A DNA stretch of 64,000 nucleotides, from the NCBI RefSeq assembly GCF_000819685.1, contig NZ_CDBR01000023.1, positions 92,433 through 156,432 of the forward strand, read 5' to 3'. This DNA is from Aeromonas allosaccharophila (GTDB lineage Bacteria; Pseudomonadota; Gammaproteobacteria; Enterobacterales; Aeromonadaceae). The translations under genes were made by a program, and so were the position numbers. A model generated the notes under the pieces. That model was not told the DNA's origin, made no database searches, and worked only from the letters and a program-made list of their open reading frames with translations. Of this stretch, positions 1 to 8,946 are shown in pieces (within the stretch, counting starts at the first letter, position 1; every line of letters begins with the position of its first letter).

Positions 1-2
1 GG

Positions 3-734
3 GTCGAGGGTCGCGTCATCGAACGCATCGAGTGGACACCCACCCTGTTCTCCCTGCGCGTAGCGGCCGATCTGGCCCCCTACAAGGCAGGTCAATTCAC
101 CAAGCTGGCCCTCGAGCAGGGCGATCGCCGCATTCAGCGCGCCTACTCCTTCGTCAATCCTCCCTCTGCGCCATACCACGAGTTCTATCTAGTCGAGATC
201 CCCAGTGGTGAACTGACCCCCTCGCTCGGCTCGCTGCAAGCCGGTGATACCCTGCTGGTGCAATCCCAGGCGACCGGCTTCCTGACGCTCGATGAGGTGC
301 CCGCCGGGCGCGATCTCTGGCTGCTCTCGACCGGTACTGCCATCGGTCCGTTCCTCTCCATGCTGGCCGATGGCGAGGCCTTTAACCGTTTCGAGAATCT
401 GGTGCTGGTACACGGGGTGCGCAAAGGCGAGGAGCTCAGTTATCAGCCACTTATCGCCAGTTTTGCCGGGCAATATGGCGAACGCTTTCGTTATGTTCCC
501 TTTGTCAGCCGCGAGCCATGGCCCGAGGCGATGGCAGGGCGGATCCCGGCTGCCATCGCCGAAGGTCGATTGCAGGCGCGAGTAGGGTTGGGCTTTTCAC
601 CCGAGCAGAGCCAGGTGCTGATCTGCGGTAATCCGGAGATGGTGAAAGAGACCCAGCAGACCTTGCTGGCGCTGGGGTTGGCCAAGAATCTGCGGCGGGC
701 GCCGGGCAATATCAGTGCGGAGAATTACTGGTAA
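3..734 (+). CDS. fpr: ferredoxin/flavodoxin--NADP reductase, 5' end outside window
   Basis: FAD enzyme passing electrons between NADPH and ferredoxin or flavodoxin in the cytoplasm. The open frame runs into the left edge, so only about the first five residues are missing. Visible family features are the FAD-binding AGQFTKLAL and RAYSFVN segments in the first third, the NADP-binding STGTAIGPF near the middle, CGNPEM further on, and the C-terminal AENYW that closes bacterial Fpr proteins. The length matches the roughly 248-residue family. A GC hairpin follows the stop. Recognition is strong; the true start cannot be seen. Confidence 0.93.
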   Translation, partial: VEGRVIERIEWTPTLFSLRVAADLAPYKAGQFTKLALEQGDRRIQRAYSFVNPPSAPYHEFYLVEIPSGELTPSLGSLQAGDTLLVQSQATGFLTLDEVPAGRDLWLLSTGTAIGPFLSMLADGEAFNRFENLVLVHGVRKGEELSYQPLIASFAGQYGERFRYVPFVSREPWPEAMAGRIPAAIAEGRLQARVGLGFSPEQSQVLICGNPEMVKETQQTLLALGLAKNLRRAPGNISAENYW

Positions 735-745
735 AACAACAAGCA

Positions 746-763
746 CAGGGGCATCAAGCCCCT
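746..763. terminator. hairpin after fpr
   Basis: Seven-base-pair stem CAGGGGC/GCCCCTG with a four-base loop between convergent genes. There is no clear T run, so termination activity is uncertain. Confidence 0.35.
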
Positions 764-782
764 GCTGCATAAGGAACCGGGG

Positions 783-1130
783 TCAGTTCTTCTTGCCGTT
801 GCCCTTGTTCTTGTCATGGTGTTTGTCGTGACCCTGTCCCGGGTTATTGCCGCTGTGGATACTGCGGTTGTAGTGATCCCGGTACTTGCCATCCATCTTG
901 TCGCAGTTGAGCTTGATCCGGCTGTCGCCGATGCCAAGATCCAGGCAGTTGTCCTGCCACCAGTCGTACTCTTTGTCATCCCAGTCGAGATTGAGCTTGA
1001 TGTCATCGCCGGAGATCTTGATGCCATCACCACTCTTGTTGGGCGGGGCTGCAACAGCGATGCCGTGCGCCATCAGCAGGGAGAGCAGCAGGGCGTTTTT
1101 GTTCAGCATGGTTCTGGTCGGTGCGCTCAT
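783..1130 (-). CDS. small secreted protein, paralogue of the adjacent gene
   Basis: About 115 residues, function not recognised. A hydrophobic N-terminal segment (ALLLSLLMAHGIAVA) ending near APP looks like a signal peptide. The mature part carries KLNLDWDDK followed by an aromatic stretch and NCLDLGIG, then a second NC pair, and ends in a His/Lys/Asn/Gly-rich hydrophilic tail. The start at 1130 is chosen because GGAG lies nine bases upstream; an internal ATG at 1109 has no clear ribosome site. The gene next to it on the same strand (1150-1446) encodes the same core motif, so the pair is a tandem duplication, probably co-transcribed. Two cysteines could form a disulphide in the periplasm (inference). 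Confidence 0.7.
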   Translation of the reverse strand: MSAPTRTMLNKNALLLSLLMAHGIAVAAPPNKSGDGIKISGDDIKLNLDWDDKEYDWWQDNCLDLGIGDSRIKLNCDKMDGKYRDHYNRSIHSGNNPGQGHDKHHDKNKGNGKKN

Positions 1131-1149
1131 ATTGCAATACTCCATGACA

Positions 1150-1446
1150 TTACTGGTTATTACCCTGAGGGGCGGAGAGCTGGTTGGTGCTGGGTGGCTG
1201 ATTGCGGTTCTCTTCATCTTCCAGATTGAATTTGACCGCCTTGCAGTCGGCTGGAGCGGTTTCGCCGATCCCCAGATCGAGGCAGTCGTTCTGGGTCCAG
1301 CCGAACTGCTTGTCATCCCAGTCCAGATTGAATTTAAGCTCATCGACGGAGAATTCGGAGCCACTGCTCTCTTGATATTGCTGTGTCGCAGCGGCGCTGC
1401 CGCTAATCAGAAGAAGGGAGAGTAGCAAAGTGGTCTTACTGTTCAT
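1150..1446 (-). CDS. small secreted protein, paralogue of the adjacent gene
   Basis: Ninety-eight residues with a signal peptide (TTLLLSLLLISGSAAA) and the same core as its downstream neighbour: KFNLDWDDK, a Trp, then DCLDLGIGE and a second Cys. The tail is Asn/Gln/Pro-rich instead of His/Lys-rich, so the two proteins share the core but have diverged at the C terminus. The ATG at 1446 has GAGG five bases upstream. It lies first in a two-gene same-strand unit with a 19-base gap. I do not recognise the family. Confidence 0.72.
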   Translation of the reverse strand: MNSKTTLLLSLLLISGSAAATQQYQESSGSEFSVDELKFNLDWDDKQFGWTQNDCLDLGIGETAPADCKAVKFNLEDEENRNQPPSTNQLSAPQGNNQ

Positions 1447-1657
1447 GATGGCCTCGGATAATTGCAACGGTGGATGAGTCTACTGATCGGGGCTGAACCC
1501 GAGCGGAACCGTAGTGCATCTCACCATTCGATTAAGTCAGGAGGGGATTGTATCGCGTTTCTGCTGCCGATTTGTCCGTTTTGGTCGCACTCTGGGCAGC
1601 TGGTTGTCAATCTGAAGGAATTCAGTCATTTGCCCTTCTCTACGCGGGCTCGACGAC

Positions 1658-1663
1658 TATAAT
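1658..1663 (+). promoter_or_regulatory. possible -10 box upstream of the 1702 gene
   Basis: Perfect TATAAT about 38 bases before the start codon. No convincing -35 hexamer lies at 16-18 bases, so this is tentative. The rest of 1447-1701 shows nothing else I can assign. Confidence 0.35.
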
Positions 1664-1701
1664 CGGCAGCCAACTTTTCCTGCACAGCACACCCCTTCAT
1701 C

Positions 1702-2712
1702 ATGACCACACAGGACTCCTCCGCGCTGCGCTACCCCAAGGGGTGGTTTGCTCTGACGACGGTATACAGTTTCACCGGGTTGGCCATTCTGGCTTCCATC
1801 ATCTTCTCCCTGCTGCTGTTCCTCTCCATCGATGACAATCCGCTGATGAAGTGGCTGTTTGGCGGGCTGGCCATCATTTTCGAACTGGGCAAGTTTTACG
1901 TCTGGTACGAGTACGGTGAGCGCAAGGCGCGGCGGGATCTGGGCGGCGCCTTCTGGTCGTTGCTGTTCTACAGCGTGCTGGCGGCCATCTCCATCGGCGG
2001 CAGTATCGGCGGCATCAACAGCGCCACCAACACGGTACTGAGCCAGCAAGCGCGCCACGAGCGGGAGCTTGCCCGCTTCGACGAGCAGATCGCCAGCATC
2101 GAGCGGCAGATCCAGCTCAACGAGGAGGCGGCCCGCAAATATATCGAGCTGGAGCGCATCTCTAGCGGCGTCTCCTCGTTGCAGCACGCCAACACCAAGC
2201 TGCGCTTGCAGCAGGATGAGCTGCGCCAGCAGCGCGATGCCAAGCCGGTCAACGAACAATCCTCCATGCTGGGACTGATGAGCAGTCTGGCGGACGGGGT
2301 GGGGATGAGCATCAGTCAGGTGCAGTTCCTGTTGGTCTGCTTCCTCTCGGTGCTGCTCGACGTGTTTGGCGCCTTCTTCGTCAGCTTGATCGGCGAGGAG
2401 AACCGCTTTCGCCGGATGTGGCGCTGGCAGCGGGAGCAAGCCCGCCTTGAGGCGCAGGAAGCACTGGCGATGGCGGCCCAGCACGAGCCCATGATGCCCC
2501 CAGAGCCTGCTCCCGAGATGCTGGCACAGGTGCGCGGTGCGCTGGTGAGCGGTGAGCTCAAGTGCAGCAAGCGCTCGGTGGCGCAGGCGCTGTCACTCTC
2601 GCTGGAGGAGGTGGATCGGGTGTTCCACCATCTGCTGTCGCAAGGGGTACTGGGGCAGGGGAGTAATCGCCACTACTACCTCAATCCGGCGCTGGAGCAG
2701 CAACCCGGATAA
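1702..2712 (+). CDS. membrane protein with coiled coil and C-terminal winged-helix-like region
   Basis: 336 residues, family not recognised. Two or three hydrophobic segments lie in residues 18-105 (for example LAILASIIFSLLLFLSI and LLFYSVLAAISIGGSI). A charged Arg/Glu/Gln-rich coiled coil follows at about 112-185, then another membrane segment (FLLVCFLSVLLDVFGAFFV, about 210-230). The C-terminal 70 residues (ALVSGELKCSKRSVAQALSL and after) read like a winged helix. This suggests an inner-membrane protein with a large soluble helical domain. It is a single gene followed by a strong terminator. No Shine-Dalgarno of note precedes the ATG. Confidence 0.75.
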   Translation: MTTQDSSALRYPKGWFALTTVYSFTGLAILASIIFSLLLFLSIDDNPLMKWLFGGLAIIFELGKFYVWYEYGERKARRDLGGAFWSLLFYSVLAAISIGGSIGGINSATNTVLSQQARHERELARFDEQIASIERQIQLNEEAARKYIELERISSGVSSLQHANTKLRLQQDELRQQRDAKPVNEQSSMLGLMSSLADGVGMSISQVQFLLVCFLSVLLDVFGAFFVSLIGEENRFRRMWRWQREQARLEAQEALAMAAQHEPMMPPEPAPEMLAQVRGALVSGELKCSKRSVAQALSLSLEEVDRVFHHLLSQGVLGQGSNRHYYLNPALEQQPG

Positions 2713-2716
2713 TGAG

Positions 2717-2744
2717 AAGGCCACCGGAACGCGGTGGCCTTTGT
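2717..2744. terminator. bidirectional terminator
   Basis: Ten-pair stem AAGGCCACCG/CGGTGGCCTT between convergent genes, followed by TTG. Confidence 0.75.
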
Positions 2745-2766
2745 CGTTATCGAGTGGCGGTAGCAC

Positions 2767-2934
2767 TCAGTGAGTCAGCACCATCATCAGGCTGAGGAAA
2801 GCGGCCAGTCCGCCACCGATGCCGATGATCCAGTAAAATCCCTTGGCCCCCTGTTTGAGCGGGATGCGGAAGTAGAGCAGAAACGCCCACCACCCCAGTG
2901 CCAGCAACAGAGGAATAAGAAACATTCGAGCCAT
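2767..2934 (-). CDS. small two-helix membrane protein
   Basis: Fifty-five residues with two hydrophobic helices (FLIPLLLALGWWAFLLYF and WIIGIGGGLAAFLSLMMV) joined by a short basic loop. The ATG at 2934 has GAGGA four bases upstream; a longer in-frame start at 2970 has no ribosome site. Function unknown. It is divergent from the oxidoreductase at 2991. Confidence 0.6.
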   Translation of the reverse strand: MARMFLIPLLLALGWWAFLLYFRIPLKQGAKGFYWIIGIGGGLAAFLSLMMVLTH

Positions 2935-2990
2935 GGTGTCCTCGCTGTTATTCTGTTGACCCTTGATCAATCAACAGGATGGATTGTGCA

Positions 2991-3968
2991 ATGACGCAAC
3001 TACAGATTACCGCATTCGGTGACCCCTCGGTACTCAAGCTCAACCCTTCCCTCGACAAGGTGCCTGCCGATGGCGAAGTGCGGGTGCGCATCTGCTTTGC
3101 GGGGGTCAACCCCATCGATGCCAAAACCCGTGCCGGTCTTGGCTGGGCGGCTGCCCAGAACAAGGACAAGCTACCCTGGACGCCGGGTTATGACGTCTCC
3201 GGCGTGGTGGAGAAGGTGGGCCTCGGGGTGACCTCGCTGGTCGAGGGGGATTTGGTGTGCGGCATGGTCGGTTTTCCCCTTACCGCAGGTGGCTACGGGG
3301 AGTCTGTGGTGGCAAGCGAAGGCGAGCTGGTCAAGCTCGACGGAGTGAGCCTGCAGCAGGGGGCGGCGCTGCCACTGGCCGGTCTCACCGCCTGGCAGGG
3401 GCTGCTTGAGCACGGCGGCCTCCAGAGCGGTCAGCGGGTATTGATCCTCGCCGGTGCCGGTGGTGTCGGCCATCTGGCGGTGCAGTTTGCCAGCGCCTAT
3501 GGCGCCGAGGTGGTGGCTACCGCCAGCCCCGACAACCATGGCTTCCTCCATGCTCTGGGGGCGCGCTGGATGGTGGATTACCACGACGCGAACTGGCCAG
3601 CACGGGTGGTGGCAGAGGTCGGCCAGGTCGATCTGGTGCTGGATCTGGTAGGCGGTGAGAGCGGCAAGGCGGCGCTGGCGTGCGTCAAGTCGGGTGGCCG
3701 CCTGGTGACGGTGCCCACCATTACCGCCCAGCAGATCAAGGATGCAGGGGCTGCGGCGGGTATCGAGGTGGTCGGCATGCTGGTTCACCCTGACCAGAAG
3801 CAGTTGAGCCAGATGTTGGTGCTGCTGCGTCAGGGGGAGGTGAAGGTCACCCTCGCCGGTGAGTTCGCTCTGGCTGAGGGGGCGCTGGCCCATCAGGCTA
3901 TCGAAGGGGGCCATGTGCGCGGCAAGCTGCTGCTGCGGATGCCTGCGGCCGACGGCTATCCCGGATGA
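2991..3968 (+). CDS. zinc-independent quinone oxidoreductase-like (MDR superfamily)
   Basis: 325-residue medium-chain dehydrogenase/reductase. An N-terminal GroES-like half contains NPIDAKTRAGLG and GYDVSGVVEKVG. The Rossmann half carries the NADP-binding GAGGVGHLAVQFA. No structural zinc-cysteine cluster is seen, which places it with the quinone oxidoreductase branch. It probably reduces quinones or enones with NADPH; the substrate cannot be read from sequence. The second ATG (2991) is preferred over 2979 because AGGATGGA lies about seven bases upstream of it. Its stop overlaps the start of the next gene by four bases (ATGA), so the two are translationally coupled. Confidence 0.85.
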   Translation: MTQLQITAFGDPSVLKLNPSLDKVPADGEVRVRICFAGVNPIDAKTRAGLGWAAAQNKDKLPWTPGYDVSGVVEKVGLGVTSLVEGDLVCGMVGFPLTAGGYGESVVASEGELVKLDGVSLQQGAALPLAGLTAWQGLLEHGGLQSGQRVLILAGAGGVGHLAVQFASAYGAEVVATASPDNHGFLHALGARWMVDYHDANWPARVVAEVGQVDLVLDLVGGESGKAALACVKSGGRLVTVPTITAQQIKDAGAAAGIEVVGMLVHPDQKQLSQMLVLLRQGEVKVTLAGEFALAEGALAHQAIEGGHVRGKLLLRMPAADGYPG

Positions 3969-4402
3969 GCGAGATGATGGAGATGGGGCTGGGGTGGCTC
4001 TTTTTAAGCGCCTTTACCTCCGCCACCCTGCTGCCCGGCAGCTCCGAAGTGCTGCTGGGGGCCATGGTGGCCAAGGGGGAGTGGAGCATGGCGAGCCTGC
4101 TACTGTGGGCGACGCTGGGCAATACCCTCGGCTCCATGACCACCTGGTGGCTCGGCTGGCTCGCCACCTTCAAGAAAAAACCGGAAGATTTTCAAGGCCG
4201 TGGGGAACAAAAAGCCTTAGGCTGGCTCAAACAACATGGTCACTGGTGTCTGCTGCTTGCCTGGACGCCGGTGGTCGGTGATGGTCTCTGTCTGTTGGCC
4301 GGTTGGCTGCGCCTCTCCTTCTGGCGCTCTCTCATTTTGATCGGGCTCGGCAAATTGTTCCGTTATGCCCTGGTTTTTCTGCTGGCCAGTCACATTTTCT
4401 AG
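3965..4402 (+). CDS. yqaA: YqaA/DedA-like inner-membrane protein
   Basis: 145 residues, mostly hydrophobic, resembling the small YqaA branch of the DedA/SNARE-associated superfamily. Features seen are an early SATLLPGSSEVLLGAMV segment, GNTLGSMTTWWLGW, a cytosolic basic loop with KKKPEDF, and LLLAWTPVVGDGLCLLAGWL. The family is linked to membrane homeostasis and lipid carrier flipping in general; the exact role of YqaA is not established. It overlaps the oxidoreductase gene by four bases, so the two form an operon. Confidence 0.82.
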   Translation: MSEMMEMGLGWLFLSAFTSATLLPGSSEVLLGAMVAKGEWSMASLLLWATLGNTLGSMTTWWLGWLATFKKKPEDFQGRGEQKALGWLKQHGHWCLLLAWTPVVGDGLCLLAGWLRLSFWRSLILIGLGKLFRYALVFLLASHIF

Positions 4403-4429
4403 CCTGTTTTTGTCACTCACGAGGTTACC

Positions 4430-7243
4430 GTGAACAAAGTCATACCTTTAACGATTCTGCTGGGCTTCACCCTGCCGGTGCTGGCGGCACCGACCCTGAT
4501 CGCCGAACAGGGCAAGGAGGAGGGCAAGCTCGCCATCCCCTACCAGATGTACAAGCTGGACAACGGCCTGACCGTGATCCTGGCCCCCGATCGCTCCGAT
4601 CCGCTGGTGCACCTCGATGTGACCTATCACGTCGGCTCATCCCGCGAGACGGTCGGCAAGTCCGGTTTCGCCCACTTCTTCGAGCACATGATGTTCCAGG
4701 GCTCGAAACACGTCGGTGATCAGGAGCATATGCGGATCATCAACGAAGCCGGTGGCGACATGAATGGCACCACCAACAAGGACCGCACCAACTACTACGA
4801 GACAGTGCCTGCCAACCAGCTGGAAAAAGTGCTCTGGCTGGAGGCGGATCGGATGGGCTTCCTGCTCGATGCGGTGAGCCAGAAGAAGTTCGAGATCCAG
4901 CGCGCCACCGTCAAGAACGAACGGGCCCAGCGGGTCGATAACCAGCCGTACGGGCTGGTGAGCGAGAAGGTGGGGGAGGCGCTCTATCCGCGTACTCACC
5001 CTTACTCCTGGCAGCCTATCGGTTACGTGGAAGATCTCGACCGGGTCGATGTGAACGACCTCAAGCAGTTCTTCCTGCGCTGGTATGGCCCCAACAACGC
5101 CACCCTGACTCTGGGCGGCGACTTTGACAGCAAGCAGGCCCTCGAGTGGATCGAGAAGTACTTCGGCTCCATCCCGCGCGGCCCGGACGTGGCCGAGCCG
5201 ACGCCGAAGCCGGTGACTCTGCCCGAGACCCGCTACGTGACGCTGCAGGACAAGGTGCACCTGCCGCTGCTCTATATCAGCTACCCCACCGTATCCCTTG
5301 GTGACCCGCAGGAGCCTGCGCTCGACATGTTTGCCGACGTACTGGGCGGTTCCGCCAGCTCCATGCTTTACCAGTCGCTGGTGAAAACCGGCAAGGCGAT
5401 CGATGTGGGGGCGTCCCACTACTGCGAAGAGCTGGCCTGTACCCTCACCGTCTACGCCTACCCCAACCCGTCGCAGGATGGCAGCCTCAAGACCCTCAAG
5501 GGAGAGGTGGACAAGGTGATCGGCGAGTTCGCCCAGCGCGGTCTCAAGCCGGAAGATCTGGAGAAGGCGATCGCCAAGTACCGTGCCTCCGCCATCTGGG
5601 GGCTCGATAGCGTCTCCGGCAAGGTGAGCCAGCTCGCCATGGGCCAGGTGTTTACCCAGGATCCCAACTATGTGTTCAAGACTCTCGATGCCATCGGCAA
5701 GGTGACACCGGAGCAGGTGAAGGCCGCCTACGACCAGTTCATCGCCGGCAAGCCGGCGGTAGTGCTGAGCGTGGTGCCCAAGGGTAAGACAGAGTGGCAG
5801 GTCGCCACCCCGAACTTTACCCCCGCCAAGCGCGAGCTGCCGGATTACAGCAAGCATGGCGAAGCGCTGGCCGAACGACCGGTGAAAGACAATTTCGATC
5901 GCAGCGTGCAGCCCAAGGCAAGCGAGGTGGTGAGCGTCAAGGTGCCCGCCATCTGGCACGGCAAGCTCGACAAGAACATCGAAATTATCGGCACCAAGAG
6001 TGACGAGATCCCCGCGGTCTCCATCATGATCGCCTTGCCGGGCGGCATTCGTGCCGAAGATAAGGGGCAACTGGGGCTGGCCAATCTGACCGCCGCCATG
6101 ATGGGGCAGGGCACGGTGCGCCTGACCGAGGCTCAGCTCAGTGACGAGCTGCAAAAGCTGGGTTCTTCCATCGATGTCTCCAGTGCCCAGTACAACAACC
6201 TGATCACCGTCAGCTCGCTGGCGGACAAGTTGCCCCAGACGCTGGCGCTGGTGCGCGAGGTGCTGGAGCGCCCGGGCATGCGGGAGGCGGACTTCGAGCG
6301 GGTCAAGGCGCAGCTGCTGCAAGGGATGCAACAAGCGCAGCAACAGCCCGAGTGGCTGGCTGGGCAGGCGTTCCGCGAGCTGGTCTACGGCAAGCAGAAC
6401 CGCCTCGGTCAACCTACCGACGGGGTGCCGGCCGATGTGGCCAAGCTGACGCTGGCGGATGTGAAGCACTTCTATCAGGCCTACTACAACCCCACCAATG
6501 CCAAAGTGGTGGTGGTCGGTGATGTGGGCCAGAAGCAGATCGAGGAGCAACTGGGCTTCCTGACCGAGTGGAAGGGGGCCACGCCGACCCTGGGGGATCT
6601 CAAGCCCAAGGGTGAGCAGGCCAAGCCGGGCATCTATCTGGTGGACAAGCCGGGGGCGCCCCAGTCGGTGATCCGCATCGGTCGTCGCGCCATGGCGTTT
6701 GATACCACGGGGGATTACTTCACCGCCGGGCTGATGAACTTCAACCTGGGGGGCAACTTCAACAGCCGCATCAACCTCAACCTGCGCGAAGACAAGGGCT
6801 ACACCTACGGGGCCAGCTCGGGCTTCTCCGCCAATCGCGAGGTGGGCACCTTCGCCACCGGCGCCAATGTGCGGGCCGATGCGACCGTGGATGCCATCCG
6901 CCAGTTCCTCAAGGAGATGGACAACTACCGCAAGAGCGGCCCGACGCCGGTCGAGCTGGCCTATATGCGCAGTGCGGTTTCCCAGCAGGATGCGCTCTCT
7001 TACGAGACCCTCGGCCAGAAGGCGGGCTTCCTGCTGCAGATGGTGATGTATGACCTGAAGCCGGACTATGTGCAGGAGCAGAACAAGCTGATCAAGACAG
7101 TGTCGCCCGAGGCGCTGAAGGCCAGTGCCGCCCGTTGGCTCAATCCGGCCGACATGGTGATCGTGGTGGTGGGAGACAAGCAAAAGCTTGAAAAACCCCT
7201 GCAGGAGCTTCATCTTCCCATCTATCCGCTGCAGTTGCCGTAA
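4430..7243 (+). CDS. M16 family (pitrilysin/insulinase-like) zinc peptidase, secreted
   Basis: 937 residues, a two-repeat M16 peptidase. The signal peptide covers residues 1-19 (ends VLAAP). The inverted zinc motif HFFEH is at residues 82-86 in the N-terminal active domain, and the C-terminal half (from about 500) is the second, inactive M16 domain with a GYTYGASS segment. It should act in the periplasm on peptides or small proteins. The start codon is GTG at 4430 with GAGG five bases upstream, 27 bases after yqaA. A GC hairpin (7268-7287) follows. It is not the shorter mitochondrial-type subunit, since both halves are in one chain. Confidence 0.9.
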   Translation: MNKVIPLTILLGFTLPVLAAPTLIAEQGKEEGKLAIPYQMYKLDNGLTVILAPDRSDPLVHLDVTYHVGSSRETVGKSGFAHFFEHMMFQGSKHVGDQEHMRIINEAGGDMNGTTNKDRTNYYETVPANQLEKVLWLEADRMGFLLDAVSQKKFEIQRATVKNERAQRVDNQPYGLVSEKVGEALYPRTHPYSWQPIGYVEDLDRVDVNDLKQFFLRWYGPNNATLTLGGDFDSKQALEWIEKYFGSIPRGPDVAEPTPKPVTLPETRYVTLQDKVHLPLLYISYPTVSLGDPQEPALDMFADVLGGSASSMLYQSLVKTGKAIDVGASHYCEELACTLTVYAYPNPSQDGSLKTLKGEVDKVIGEFAQRGLKPEDLEKAIAKYRASAIWGLDSVSGKVSQLAMGQVFTQDPNYVFKTLDAIGKVTPEQVKAAYDQFIAGKPAVVLSVVPKGKTEWQVATPNFTPAKRELPDYSKHGEALAERPVKDNFDRSVQPKASEVVSVKVPAIWHGKLDKNIEIIGTKSDEIPAVSIMIALPGGIRAEDKGQLGLANLTAAMMGQGTVRLTEAQLSDELQKLGSSIDVSSAQYNNLITVSSLADKLPQTLALVREVLERPGMREADFERVKAQLLQGMQQAQQQPEWLAGQAFRELVYGKQNRLGQPTDGVPADVAKLTLADVKHFYQAYYNPTNAKVVVVGDVGQKQIEEQLGFLTEWKGATPTLGDLKPKGEQAKPGIYLVDKPGAPQSVIRIGRRAMAFDTTGDYFTAGLMNFNLGGNFNSRINLNLREDKGYTYGASSGFSANREVGTFATGANVRADATVDAIRQFLKEMDNYRKSGPTPVELAYMRSAVSQQDALSYETLGQKAGFLLQMVMYDLKPDYVQEQNKLIKTVSPEALKASAARWLNPADMVIVVVGDKQKLEKPLQELHLPIYPLQLP

Positions 7244-7298
7244 CTGACGCTTTATAAAAATCAAGAGCCGCCCCGGATGGGGCGGCCTCACATGAGCC

Positions 7299-8903
7299 GT
7301 GAATATGACTACAACAAGCTTGTCGCTCACCGAGTTGCTGAATGCGTTGGGATCACCGGAGCGCCGCACCGCGCTCAAGGGGATCCGGCGCGGGATCGAA
7401 CGTGAATGCCTGCGCATCACGCCGGATGGCCGACTCGCCCAGAGTGACCATCCCCGGGCGCTGGGCTCGGCCCTGACCCATCCCAATATCACCACCGACT
7501 ACTCGGAGAGCCTGCTGGAGTTCATCACCCCGGCCACCGACTCCATCGACAGCCTGATGGAGCAGCTCGGCGACATCCATCACCATGTGATTCAGCATCT
7601 GGGTGACGAGCGGATTTGGCCGCTCTCCATGCCCTGCTTCGTCGGCGGGGAAGAGAGCATCCGGCTGGCCCAATACGGCAGCTCCAACATCGGCAAGATG
7701 AAGACCCTCTACCGTCAGGGCTTGAAGAACCGCTACGGCAGCCTGATGCAGGTGATCGCCGGGGTGCACTTCAACTTCTCCATGCCCGACAGCTTCTGGT
7801 GCGAGTGGCAGGATCTGGAGTGTGTCGGCTGCTGCAGCCAGCGCTTTATCTCCGACAAGTACATGGGACTTATTCGCAACGTCTACCGCTTCGGCTGGCT
7901 GGTGCCCTATCTGTTTGGTGCCTCCCCGGCCATCTGCGAATCCTTCCTCAAAGGGCGCAAGAGCAACCTGCCGTTCGAGAAGACCGGCAAGGGGACTCTC
8001 TATCTACCTTACGCCACCGCGCTGCGTCTCTCCGATCTCGGCTACACCAACAGTTCCCAGGCAGGGCTCAAGATCAGCCACGACAGCCTGCCAGCCTATG
8101 TCAGCAGCCTGCGCCGTGCCATCAATACCCATGACCCCGAGTTCGCCAAGATCGGAGTCAAGGTGAATGGGGAGTACCGTCAGCTCAACGACAACGTGCT
8201 GCAGCTGGAGAACGAGCTCTACGCCCCGATACGCCCCAAGCGGACCCCACGCAGCGGCGAGAAGCCCTCGGATGCGCTGGATCAGCGCGGTATCGAATAC
8301 ATCGAGCTGCGCACCGTGGACGTCAACCCCTTCACCCCGCTCGGCATCGACGCCGACCAGATCCGCTTCTTCGATCTGTTCCTGGTCTGGTGCCTGCTGC
8401 GCCCGTCTGCGGTGCTGAGTGACGAGGAGATTGCCCGCAACCGTCGCAACCAGAACAAGGTAGTGCTGGAAGGGCGTCGTCCCGGCCTGACGCTTGAAGA
8501 TGAGCAGGGCAATGCCATTGGCCTCAAAGAGTACGGCCTCAAGCTGTTCGACGAGCTGGCTCAGGTGGCCGAGCTGCTGGATCGCTGCTGTGGCCGCAAC
8601 CGCTACCGCGAGACGCTGGCGATGCATCGCGAGAAGCTGCTCAACCCCGAGCTCACCTACTCCGCCCGCATGCTCAAGGAGCTGCTGGAGAGTGGCAAGG
8701 ACAACGGCTGCTACGGCGACAAGCTGGCGACCCGCTATCGCGAGGAGTTGCTGGCAGGGGAGCTGCAGTACTGGGATGAGGCCTACTTTGCCGGTGAGGC
8801 GAAGGATTCGCTGGCCAAGCAGCGGGAGCGCGAGCGCAGCGATAGCCTGTCGTTTGATGACTTCCTGGCCGACTACTTCGGGACCAGCAAGACCCTGGCC
8901 TGA
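7299..8903 (+). CDS. gshA: glutamate--cysteine ligase
   Basis: First step of glutathione synthesis: ATP-dependent joining of glutamate and cysteine in the cytoplasm. 534 residues with the proteobacterial type 1 GshA hallmarks: RGIERECLRI near residue 30, ITTDYSESLLEFITP near 70, QVIAGVHFNFS about 155, and YIELRTVDVNPF about 335. The start is GTG at 7299 or ATG at 7305; neither has a strong ribosome site. A classical terminator follows, so it is probably monocistronic. Confidence 0.96.
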   Translation: MNMTTTSLSLTELLNALGSPERRTALKGIRRGIERECLRITPDGRLAQSDHPRALGSALTHPNITTDYSESLLEFITPATDSIDSLMEQLGDIHHHVIQHLGDERIWPLSMPCFVGGEESIRLAQYGSSNIGKMKTLYRQGLKNRYGSLMQVIAGVHFNFSMPDSFWCEWQDLECVGCCSQRFISDKYMGLIRNVYRFGWLVPYLFGASPAICESFLKGRKSNLPFEKTGKGTLYLPYATALRLSDLGYTNSSQAGLKISHDSLPAYVSSLRRAINTHDPEFAKIGVKVNGEYRQLNDNVLQLENELYAPIRPKRTPRSGEKPSDALDQRGIEYIELRTVDVNPFTPLGIDADQIRFFDLFLVWCLLRPSAVLSDEEIARNRRNQNKVVLEGRRPGLTLEDEQGNAIGLKEYGLKLFDELAQVAELLDRCCGRNRYRETLAMHREKLLNPELTYSARMLKELLESGKDNGCYGDKLATRYREELLAGELQYWDEAYFAGEAKDSLAKQRERERSDSLSFDDFLADYFGTSKTLA

Positions 8904-8920
8904 CGGGATCCGCTGCTGCA

Positions 8921-8946
8921 AGCCGCTCTTTGGAGCGGCTTTTTTA
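8921..8946 (+). terminator. rho-independent terminator of gshA
   Basis: AGCCGCTC/GAGCGGCT stem followed by a run of six T. Confidence 0.9.

Noticed and set aside
4637..7495. 952-codon open frame opposite the M16 peptidase gene
   Set aside because: Antisense shadow; His/Leu/Arg-rich random-looking translation, while the + strand frame has a signal peptide and HxxEH.
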